A stretch of 6,684 nucleotides of DNA from an uncultured Oscillospiraceae bacterium (GTDB lineage: Bacteria > Bacillota > Clostridia > Oscillospirales > Ruminococcaceae): assembly GCA_900556525.1 (NCBI GenBank), contig USOZ01000102.1:1-6684 (forward strand), given 5' to 3'. Made by a program: the position numbers and the translations under genes. The notes below the pieces were generated by a model. That model saw only the letters and a list, made by a program, of their open reading frames with translations, made no database searches and was not told the origin of the DNA. Positions 1-5,826 of this stretch are shown here, in pieces (position 1 is the stretch's first letter; each line of letters begins with the position of its first letter).

Positions 1-18
1 ACCACCTCTCCATACAAC

Positions 19-44
19 AAAAAGCCCCGCTTTCGCGGGGCTTT
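19..44 (-). terminator. Intrinsic (Rho-independent) terminator of the dockerin gene
   Basis: On the minus strand a perfect 10-bp stem (AAAGCCCCGC paired with GCGGGGCTTT) closes on a GAAA tetraloop and runs straight into TTTTTGTTG. It lies 24 bases past the stop codon of the 779-aa gene. The GC-rich core, GNRA-type loop and 3' U-tract are the classic arrangement. The plus-strand side is followed by GAGTGCC with no T-run, so it should act mainly on minus-strand transcripts. Confidence 0.95.
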
Positions 45-68
45 GAGTGCCTTGTGTAAGGTTGTCGT

Positions 69-2408
69 TTATGCAACGGTTACGCTGAACTTGAGGTTCT
101 TGGAAGCGTCACGCTTCAGAGAGATCTGAATTGAGGACGAACCTGCTGCGTTGCCGGTTACAAGCAGAACATATCCATTGTTGTTGCTTGTGTCGCGGAA
201 AAGCTGATATGTTACATTCGCGTTGTTGCAGTCAACATAAATTTCGTTTACATCGCCGGTGCCGTTTGTAAGGCTGAAATAATACGGTCTGTTAGAGCCT
301 ACTGCGATAGGATTGATAAAGTCGTTTGAGCTGTTCCAGATAAGTTCCTGAGAAGATGTAACGTCGTTATATCCGAGAAGAACCGAGGTCTGTGCTTCGT
401 CCTTTTCTCTTACCGCAAAGTTGAAGTTGCCGGGAACGCTGTTCTTGTCGTAGCAGGAGTTGGTGTAAGTGTATTCGCCTACTTCAGCATAGTTGGTGAT
501 ATTAACGCCGTCTCTGAGATTTGCATTTACCTTTGTTGTAATGGTATAGGTGATCGTTTCGCCTGCTCTGATCGTCGGGCAGCTTACCTGGTACTTGCTG
601 TATCCGTTGCCTGCCGTGCTGAGGTATGCATAAGTAACGCTGGAGTTGTAATTAACGTCTACATCATAGAGCGAAAGGTTGTCGTTAATGTAGAAGTAAA
701 GGACCGCGCTCTTGAGTTCCTGAGAAGAGTTATTTGCTACTGTGAGGTTATATTCGATCGTATCATTGGAATAGATCTTTTCGTTTGCGCCTACGCTTGA
801 AGTAACGCCCGTTGAGAACGCTGTGCGTCTTGCCGCGCCGAACGAAAGCTGAAGTCCGCCGTAAATGTTGCTTGCGAGAGCAAGGTTTACATTGGTGGCA
901 GCTGCGCTGTATGTGTTGGGAGTTGTTGCATATGTCTTGTTGAATACGCCGTCAACGATCGCGCTGTTGTAATTGTTTGCGGCAGTAAGACGAACGTTGC
1001 TTGTTGCGTTATATGCGCCATTGTTTCTGATAGTGATGAGCGGGAATGCTTCGGAAGTTGTCGCCTGATTTCCGCCCGAAACAACTCTGCTGAATGCACG
1101 ATACTTCTGACCGTTGAACTGGAATACTACCTTGTACTTGTTGTTGGGCTTAGCCTTAACAAGTTTGTACGAACCTGCAACGCCGTTTATCGTAGAAGTA
1201 ACGGTCGTTTCTTCGTAGTTGTTTGTGGAAGTGTTAAGGAGCATTACGGTGATGCCGTTAAGACCCTGTTCGCCGTAGGAGTAAACACCGTCGGAAACGG
1301 AATTGTCGTTAGGCGTGTCGTTCCATACCATACCGCTGATAGTGTAGCTGCTGGACTTTACCTTATAGTTAAGCGTCTTTACCTGGCTGTTGGAATAGCC
1401 CTTTGCGTTAGCGTAGAACTTGAGTGTGGTGTTTTCGGTGAATTCAAGCTGACCGTTATAGGTCTTACCGTACTTAACGGGGTCGGTTCCGTCGGTCGTG
1501 TAGTAAATGCGCGCGCCGGAAGTTCCGCAGTAAAGTCTAACCTTTACGGAGTCCTCGTATTCCTTGTTCGTGTCCATATCGCTGTACGGATCGTCGCACT
1601 GGTCAACGGTAATGCTTCTGGTCTTTACGTCGCTGTAAGAGCCGCTTTCATAAGCTACCGCCTTAACTGTCGTATCCTTATCAACGATAAATGTTCCCGT
1701 ATATTTTGTGCTGTTTCTTGTCGGCTCACTGCCGTTGGTGGTATAGTAAATCGTTGCGTTGTCGTCGCTCTCGATTTTGAACTTCTTTCCGCCGTATACT
1801 CTATAAACGGTAATTGTGGGCTTAGAAAGCGTTCTTACAGCGTCGGCAGCGGGGAAATCGTCAATATCTCCGTCAAGATATTCACGAATAAGGTTAAGAT
1901 CCTTCTTATTTACCTTGCCGTTTCCGTCAACGTCGGCATTATCTGTGCATATGTACGAGGTCGAACCTGCAAGATAATTCTTCAGACGCGTATAGTCGGT
2001 TTCCTTTATAGAACCGTCGCCCGTAACGTCACCGAGCATAGTGCCGATTCTTACGGTTTTATTCATGACCGCGCTCTTGCTTCCGCTCTTAACGGCGATA
2101 GCGCGGATCTTTGTGGTCTTTGTGATCTTGATAAGACCTGTGTACTTCTTGCTGCTTGTGGTAGGCGTGCTTCCGTCGGTAGTGTAGTAGATAGTCGCGC
2201 CGGAGGTCTTTGTCTTAAGGCGAATTCTGCGAACGCCGTCAGAACCCTTGATAGTATATGTGGGCTTTGAAACGGTCGCTGCATATTCTGCCGTTACGGA
2301 CTGGCTTATGAGCTTTTCCGATTCGGCAAACGCATTTACGGACAATCCCGTTACTGCGAGAGTTGCTGCCATAATGACAGCGGCTGTCTTCTTGATAACA
2401 GAGTTCAT
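69..2408 (-). CDS. Secreted multidomain protein with internal type I dockerin and CHB_HEX_C-like repeats
   Basis: 779 aa. Residues 1-28 form a signal peptide (K6-K7, hydrophobic core, likely cut after AFA). Reading on: a chitobiase/beta-hexosaminidase C-terminal-like (CHB_HEX_C_1) repeat at about 48-122 with the hallmark IYYTTDGSTPT; a dockerin at about 124-181 with two intact 12-residue calcium loops (D127-D138 and D159-D170), each followed by a helix; two more CHB_HEX_C-like repeats at about 196-269 and 280-351; an SdrD_B/Cna_B-like domain from about 355 (SGMVWND, then GEQGLNGITVMLL); a DUF11-like beta domain at about 540-645; and a beta-rich, possibly Ig-like end (about 700-779). No glycosidase, peptidase or other catalytic module is recognisable, and there is no LPXTG, SLH or C-terminal membrane segment, so it should be released unless the dockerin binds a cohesin. 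Inferred role: structural or adhesive part of an extracellular assembly. The gene has its own promoter and terminator, so it appears to be a single-gene unit. Domain boundaries are by eye. The secreted dockerin call is firm, the role is not. Confidence 0.93.
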   Translation of the reverse strand: MNSVIKKTAAVIMAATLAVTGLSVNAFAESEKLISQSVTAEYAATVSKPTYTIKGSDGVRRIRLKTKTSGATIYYTTDGSTPTTSSKKYTGLIKITKTTKIRAIAVKSGSKSAVMNKTVRIGTMLGDVTGDGSIKETDYTRLKNYLAGSTSYICTDNADVDGNGKVNKKDLNLIREYLDGDIDDFPAADAVRTLSKPTITVYRVYGGKKFKIESDDNATIYYTTNGSEPTRNSTKYTGTFIVDKDTTVKAVAYESGSYSDVKTRSITVDQCDDPYSDMDTNKEYEDSVKVRLYCGTSGARIYYTTDGTDPVKYGKTYNGQLEFTENTTLKFYANAKGYSNSQVKTLNYKVKSSSYTISGMVWNDTPNDNSVSDGVYSYGEQGLNGITVMLLNTSTNNYEETTVTSTINGVAGSYKLVKAKPNNKYKVVFQFNGQKYRAFSRVVSGGNQATTSEAFPLITIRNNGAYNATSNVRLTAANNYNSAIVDGVFNKTYATTPNTYSAAATNVNLALASNIYGGLQLSFGAARRTAFSTGVTSSVGANEKIYSNDTIEYNLTVANNSSQELKSAVLYFYINDNLSLYDVDVNYNSSVTYAYLSTAGNGYSKYQVSCPTIRAGETITYTITTKVNANLRDGVNITNYAEVGEYTYTNSCYDKNSVPGNFNFAVREKDEAQTSVLLGYNDVTSSQELIWNSSNDFINPIAVGSNRPYYFSLTNGTGDVNEIYVDCNNANVTYQLFRDTSNNNGYVLLVTGNAAGSSSIQISLKRDASKNLKFSVTVA
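1356..2267 (-). repeat. Three CHB_HEX_C-like repeat units, interrupted by the dockerin
   Basis: The units occupy about 2043-2267, 1602-1823 and 1356-1571. The shared core is (A/R)TIYYTT(D/N)G(S/T)xP, then KYTG or TYNG, then a strand with TT(K/V/L)(I/K)xAxA and a short YS/SK turn. Units 1 and 3 are still similar at DNA level: 2171-2207 and 1487-1523 match at 31 of 37 positions. Unit 2 is more diverged there. This fits internal duplication, with the dockerin lying between units 1 and 2. Confidence 0.8.
1866..2039 (-). other. Type I dockerin domain (two F-hand repeats)
   Basis: The segment encodes residues about 124-181. Loop 1 is DVTGDGSIKETD (127-138) and loop 2 is DVDGNGKVNKKD (159-170). Both keep the calcium-ligand pattern D-x-D/T-G-D/N-G ending in D, and each is followed by a helix containing a YL pair (NYLAG, EYLDG). 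The recognition residues differ between the two repeats (ET in one, KK in the other at the loop ends), so the usual two-fold symmetric binding may be asymmetric here. It sits between beta-repeats rather than at a terminus. Confidence 0.9.
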
Positions 2409-2416
2409 AATATCAT

Positions 2417-2422
2417 TCCTTT
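2417..2422 (-). promoter_or_regulatory. Ribosome binding site of the dockerin gene
   Basis: AAAGGA on the minus strand, 8 bases before the ATG at 2408. This spacing, and the signal peptide beginning directly at that methionine, fix the start. The base of the upstream hairpin is only two bases away, leaving the site single-stranded. Confidence 0.85.
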
Positions 2423-2424
2423 CC

Positions 2425-2456
2425 GAATTTGCGTGTGCAAATTCAGGGTTTCCCCT
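2425..2456 (-). promoter_or_regulatory. Two back-to-back hairpins in the 5' leader of the dockerin gene
   Basis: On the minus strand, AGGG-GAAA-CCCT (2456 to 2445; 4-bp stem with a GNRA loop) is followed with no gap by GAATTTGC, ACAC, GCAAATTC (2444 to 2425; perfect 8-bp stem with a 4-base loop). The second ends two bases before the ribosome binding site. With the predicted promoter, the transcript would start around 2460, so almost the whole leader before the ribosome binding site is paired. A 5' stabilising leader is one reading. A protein operator at the 8-bp palindrome is another. Confidence 0.55.
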
Positions 2457-2466
2457 TCATAGTTTC

Positions 2467-2494
2467 CATATATTAAAACAGTTGAGAGTGTCAA
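2467..2494 (-). promoter_or_regulatory. Sigma-A-like promoter of the dockerin gene
   Basis: A perfect -35 element TTGACA (2494 to 2489) is followed after 16 bases by TATATG (2472 to 2467), a 4-of-6 match to the -10 consensus in an AT-rich setting. The predicted transcription start near 2460 gives a leader of about 50 bases. The -35 is convincing. The exact -10 is less so, since TAATAT overlaps it with poorer spacing. Confidence 0.6.
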
Positions 2495-2520
2495 AAAGTG
2501 ACGTGTAAAATGCACTTTTT
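2493..2520 (-). terminator. AT-rich inverted repeat touching the -35 element; possible weak terminator of the PH-like gene
   Basis: Perfect 8-bp arms AAAAAGTG and CACTTTTT are separated by 12 bases. On the minus strand the right arm itself supplies a run of five T. It lies about 55 bases past the stop of the 140-aa gene and overlaps the downstream -35 by two bases. The A-tract/U-tract form suits a terminator, but the stem has only three G-C/C-G-type pairs (GTG/CAC, of which two are GC) and a large loop. It could instead be an operator for the promoter beside it. Confidence 0.35.
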
Positions 2521-2537
2521 TTCAAAAACAGCTAAAC

Positions 2538-2556
2538 TTTGTTAAACATTAACAAA
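2538..2556. promoter_or_regulatory. 19-bp palindrome resembling a Rex-type operator but one base short
   Basis: Arms TTTGTTAA and TTAACAAA are perfect inverted repeats around the 3-base centre ACA. Clostridial Rex (NADH-sensing repressor) sites have TTGTTAA-N4-TTAACAA, and here the spacer is N3. It lies 19 bases after the 140-aa gene and 43 bases upstream of the -35 of the dockerin gene. As RNA it would be a weak AU hairpin with no immediate U-run, which makes a terminator less likely. Confidence 0.4.
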
Positions 2557-2575
2557 TTCGAGCTTATAATTTATG

Positions 2576-2998
2576 CTATTCGACGAACCTATCATAGTCC
2601 TCGTCGTCGTGGTCATGACCTACGCCTATCATATCCCTGCCGCGCACATAGTATTTATCGCGCTGTTCCTTTACACATTCGTCAAGGATACGTTTTACCT
2701 CGCGAGGATTGCGTATCGAGACAAGCCGTTTCGACGGCGTATCCGCGTCCTTTGACATAAGCGTTATCGTCCCGCACTTCACCATGCGCTGGAAAAGCGT
2801 GAAAGAAATCTGCTTGTCGAAAATGCGGTAAAGCTCGATTTCGTCCTCTTTGATGCTGAAAAAACCGATTTTTGTGTAAAGCGCGGTGTCCGTGAGAATA
2901 TACCTTGTGAACGAAATAGGCATTCCGAGAATACATTTTCGTCCCGCCCAAAGCACATTTCCGTAATCGCGCTTCAGCTTTTTAATGTTCATTGGCAT
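2576..2998 (-). CDS. Small bacterial PH-like domain protein
   Basis: 140 aa (138 if the second ATG at 2992 is used). Residues about 15-110 follow the bacterial PH-like (bPH_2-type) pattern as I know it: W17 and a basic K/R stretch, then YILTDTALYTKIGFFSIKE (33-51), IELYRIFD (54-61), a QR pair (70-71), GTITL (76-80), an aspartate-containing turn, and a closing helix (about 97-113) after the IRNP motif. It has no signal peptide or transmembrane helix, so it is probably cytoplasmic or peripheral. The C-terminus is markedly acidic (HDHDDEDYD, 128-136), a possible flexible or metal-binding tail. The start overlaps the upstream stop as TAATG, suggesting coupled translation with the AI-2E-family membrane protein. 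Many relatives are fused to or encoded with membrane proteins. The specific function is unknown. Confidence 0.85.
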   Translation of the reverse strand: MPMNIKKLKRDYGNVLWAGRKCILGMPISFTRYILTDTALYTKIGFFSIKEDEIELYRIFDKQISFTLFQRMVKCGTITLMSKDADTPSKRLVSIRNPREVKRILDECVKEQRDKYYVRGRDMIGVGHDHDDEDYDRFVE

Positions 2999-4398
2999 TA
3001 ACCCCCTTTATTTTTTTTTTCGTGAGTGAATTTGCTGCGAAGCGCTTCGGCTTTTTCCTGCCGTTCGCGCCGTTTTTCCTCCTGCCGCTGTTTTTCAAAC
3101 AGTTCGCGTTCGCGCTGTTCGCCGGCGTTCGCTTTGCTGAGTGAAACGGGCGATAAAGTTTCAGGGTCTATACATTTCACGTCGGTATAAACGTCCGACC
3201 CCGCAGGAAGTCCTTTTTTATCCAGCCTCGAAGAAATAAAGCTCCTTGCCGCGCTGTATATTACCGCGAAAAGAGGTATTCCGATTATCATTCCCCAGAA
3301 GCCGAAGATCCCCTGTCCCGCGAGTATCGCGAAAACTACCCAGAAGCCCGAAAGCCCCATGCTTTCGCCGAGAATACGCGGGCTAAGCACGTTTCCGTTA
3401 AGATTCTGGATAACCAGCACTATTATAATGAATATAAGGCACTTGAACGGATCCTCCATAAGGATAAGGAAAGCGCTCGGAACTGCGCCGATAAACGGTC
3501 CGAAATACGGAATAATATTCGTTATACCCATAATTACCGAAACGAGCAGCGAGAACGGTATTCCGCATATCGTCGTAACGATAAATGTGATGCAGCCGAC
3601 GATAAACGAGTCGATAAGCGTTCCCGTGATGAACTGACCGAAAGAACGGTGAATCTTACGGACGCTTCCGATAAAACTGTTCGCGTGACCGACTTTCATC
3701 ATGCTGTATATCAACTTTTTAGCCTGCGCGGAGAAAAGCTCCTTGCTGTAAAGGCAGTATATCGCAACGACAATTCCGAGAAAAATGTTCAGAACCGCGC
3801 CGACAACGCTCATTATCCCGTTTGTGACAAAGCCGAGATAATCGCCCATCTGCGGGAGAATCGAGTTGGACAGGAAGTTTTTCAGCGCCGAACCCGCTTC
3901 GCTTACGACCGTCATCATCTCTTCGCCGAGTTCGGGGAAAGAGGCAAAAGTGGACTGAACCCATTCGGTCGTGTTTGTGATATAGCTCGGGATATTGTTT
4001 ACGAGCAGGGTTATCGTCGTATAAAGCTGCGGGACGATCGCGCTTATTACCGCCGCTATTATAACGAGAAAAATAAGCACGGCTGTAACAATGCTTGCGA
4101 CGCGGGCGGGCTTGTTCTTTATAAACGGAGTCACGCCCGACTGCGCAGTCCGCGCGATTTTCTTCGGCTTAAACACGCGATTGAAAACTTTCCGCTCAAA
4201 AAACGATACTATCGGGCTTAAAAGGTACGCAAAAATGAAGCCGTAAAATATCGGCTGAATCGCGCCGATAAGATTTCCTATACCCGACGCCGCGCTGCTT
4301 CCGAAAAAGATGAAATAAATCAGCACGGAGCTTGCGGCAACAACGGCAAACGCCGTTATTCCCCAGCCGAGATAGTTTTTGTTCCACTTAAATCTCAT
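2998..4398 (-). CDS. AI-2E family (PerM/TqsA-like) membrane transporter
   Basis: 466 aa, polytopic. Hydrophobic segments lie at about 11-32, 43-65, 99-124, 193-217, 256-279, 281-310, 318-336 and 350-386. Family signatures are clear: TNIIPYFGPFIGAVP (293-307) and QNLNGNVLSPRILGESMGLS (331-350), followed by a glycine-rich GIFGFWGMIIGIP (363-375). The family exports small molecules or ions; E. coli TqsA is linked to autoinducer-2 export, while other members act as Na+/H+ antiporters, so substrate cannot be assigned from sequence. The core ends near residue 390 and is followed by a tail of about 75 residues. Its last 40 or so are very rich in E, K, R and Q (about 427-463) and likely helical or coiled-coil on the cytoplasmic side, longer than I expect for the family. 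The start is set by AGGAGG (4404-4409) five bases upstream. The 87-base gap after serS (4399-4485) shows no clear promoter or terminator. It overlaps the PH-like gene by one base. Confidence 0.93.
   Translation of the reverse strand: MRFKWNKNYLGWGITAFAVVAASSVLIYFIFFGSSAASGIGNLIGAIQPIFYGFIFAYLLSPIVSFFERKVFNRVFKPKKIARTAQSGVTPFIKNKPARVASIVTAVLIFLVIIAAVISAIVPQLYTTITLLVNNIPSYITNTTEWVQSTFASFPELGEEMMTVVSEAGSALKNFLSNSILPQMGDYLGFVTNGIMSVVGAVLNIFLGIVVAIYCLYSKELFSAQAKKLIYSMMKVGHANSFIGSVRKIHRSFGQFITGTLIDSFIVGCITFIVTTICGIPFSLLVSVIMGITNIIPYFGPFIGAVPSAFLILMEDPFKCLIFIIIVLVIQNLNGNVLSPRILGESMGLSGFWVVFAILAGQGIFGFWGMIIGIPLFAVIYSAARSFISSRLDKKGLPAGSDVYTDVKCIDPETLSPVSLSKANAGEQRERELFEKQRQEEKRRERQEKAEALRSKFTHEKKNKGG
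3002..3009 (-). promoter_or_regulatory. Ribosome binding site inside the end of the AI-2E-family gene
   Basis: AAAGGGGG on the minus strand lies within the last codons (K-G-G-stop) of the upstream gene. AAAGG is 6 bases before the ATG at 2998 and 12 before the in-frame ATG at 2992. Either could be used. The first makes the TAATG overlap typical of coupled genes. Confidence 0.6.
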
Positions 4399-4485
4399 GC
4401 GTCCCTCCTGAACAGGTCAACTGCGGAATGCTGATCAAATCCGGTGCGCAAGAAAGATGCGTGCCGCGATTTCTTCAGCGCTTCC

Positions 4486-5778
4486 TTACTTTTCGGGTAC
4501 TTCGATTACGCTCTTTCCGCCCATATAAGGTCTGAGAACTTCGGGGATACGAATGCTTCCGTCCTCGTTAAGGTTATTTTCGAGGAACGCGATAAGCATT
4601 CTCGGCGGAGCGACAACCGTGTTGTTAAGGGTATGGGCGAGGTACTTTCTGCCGTCCTTACCGTTTACGCGGATCTTCAGGCGGCGAGCCTGCGCGTCGC
4701 CGAGGTTAGAACAGCTTCCGACCTCGAAATACTTCTTCTGACGGGGCGACCACGCCTCAACGTCGAACGACTTCACTTTAAGATCGGCAAGGTCACCCGA
4801 GCAGCATTCAAGCGTTCTTACAGGAATATCCATAGAACGGAACAGGTCGACCGTGTTCTGCCAGAGCTTATCGAACCACATCATGCTGTCCTCGGGCTTG
4901 CAGATAACGATCATTTCCTGCTTTTCAAACTGGTGGATACGGTAAACGCCGCGCTCCTCTATGCCGTGCGCACCCTTTTCCTTGCGGAAGCAGGGAGAAT
5001 AGCTTGTGAGCGTGTGCGGGAGGGTTTCTTCGGGAACTATCGTGTCAATGTACTTGCCTATCATGGAGTGTTCGCTCGTTCCAATAAGGAAGAGGTCTTC
5101 GCCCTCTATTTTGTACATCATAGCGTCCATTTCCGCGAAGCTCATAACGCCCGTAACGACGTTGCTTCTTATCATGAAAGGCGGAACGCAGTAGGTAAAG
5201 CCGCGGTTTATCATGAAATCGCGCGCGTAGGAGATGACCGCGCTGTGCAGACGCGCAATGTCGCCCATAAGGTAGTAGAAGCCGTTGCCCGCAACGCGTC
5301 TTGCCGCGTCAAGGTCGATACCGTGGAACTTCTCCATAATGTCGGTATGATAAGGAATCTCAAACGGGGGAACATAAGGTTCGCCGTACTTGGTAACTTC
5401 GACGTTCTCGCTGTCGTCCTTGCCTATCGGAACGGACGGGTCGATGATATTCGGAATGATCATCATGATCTTCTTGATCTTTTCCGCATATTCTTCCTCG
5501 AGCTTTTCAAGCTCGGCAAGGCGCGCGGAAAATTCGCCGACCTTCTTCTTTGCTTCCTCGGCTTCGTCCTTTTTGCCCTGACCCATGAGCGCGCCGATTT
5601 CCTTGGAAATACGGTTGCGGTCCGCGCGGAGACTGTCCGCCTCCTGCTGAGCCTTGCGGTTTTCTGCGTCGAGCGCTATTACCTCGTCAACGAGCGGGAG
5701 CTTTGAGTCCTGAAACTTTTTCTTGATATTTTCCTTTACAATATCGGGATTTTCGCGTAAGAATTTAATGTCCAGCAT
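4486..5778 (-). CDS. serS: Seryl-tRNA synthetase, divergent clostridial variant
   Basis: 430 aa, full length for a bacterial SerRS. It charges tRNA-Ser (and tRNA-Sec where present) in the cytoplasm. Residues 1-105 form the N-terminal tRNA-binding long coiled coil (charged heptad-like stretch about 35-105), then a class II catalytic core. Motif 2 is FRKEKGAHG (264-272) through RIHQFEKQE (280-288). Motif 3 has R393 and E400 near the end, after HTLNNTVVAPP (382-392). The serine-site TSE (234-236) and FEVGSCSN (351-358) are in place. Compared with the usual bacterial forms (TAEVP, FRxEAGSAGRDTRG, HTLNGSGLAVGR), the motif 2 loop and motif 3 lead-in differ, yet the arginines and glutamates expected for ATP and serine binding remain, so I expect an active enzyme. 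I recall this variant from Ruminococcus relatives. The start has AAAGGA (5788-5793) nine bases upstream. Only 48 bases separate it from the upstream gene, so there is no adjacent T-box. Confidence 0.97.
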   Translation of the reverse strand: MLDIKFLRENPDIVKENIKKKFQDSKLPLVDEVIALDAENRKAQQEADSLRADRNRISKEIGALMGQGKKDEAEEAKKKVGEFSARLAELEKLEEEYAEKIKKIMMIIPNIIDPSVPIGKDDSENVEVTKYGEPYVPPFEIPYHTDIMEKFHGIDLDAARRVAGNGFYYLMGDIARLHSAVISYARDFMINRGFTYCVPPFMIRSNVVTGVMSFAEMDAMMYKIEGEDLFLIGTSEHSMIGKYIDTIVPEETLPHTLTSYSPCFRKEKGAHGIEERGVYRIHQFEKQEMIVICKPEDSMMWFDKLWQNTVDLFRSMDIPVRTLECCSGDLADLKVKSFDVEAWSPRQKKYFEVGSCSNLGDAQARRLKIRVNGKDGRKYLAHTLNNTVVAPPRMLIAFLENNLNEDGSIRIPEVLRPYMGGKSVIEVPEK

Positions 5779-5826
5779 TGCTGTAATTCCTTTCTTTTTT
5801 TGCTGAGAACGCAGGTCCTCTTGGAT

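Noticed and set aside
3002..3021. Run of ten A (minus strand) near the end of the AI-2E-family gene as a slippage site joining it to the PH-like gene
   Set aside because: Gaining one A or losing two gives an immediate TAA. Losing one A reads only a few more codons to a stop. No slipped frame enters the PH-like gene, so no fusion product would result.
3649..4221. Plus-strand open frame of 190 codons opposite the AI-2E-family gene
   Set aside because: It is fully inside a confident minus-strand membrane protein gene and has the arginine-rich composition of an antisense shadow.
4399..4485. Promoter or terminator between serS and the AI-2E-family gene
   Set aside because: There is only an imperfect stem (CGCA/TGCG flanked by an internal mismatch) with no U-run, and no paired -35/-10 at acceptable spacing.
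4444..5706. Plus-strand open frame of 420 codons opposite serS
   Set aside because: It mirrors the reading frame of a certain serS gene, has no plausible ribosome binding site or known domain, and its composition (many R, V, A, H) is typical of an antisense frame created by the codon use of the real gene.
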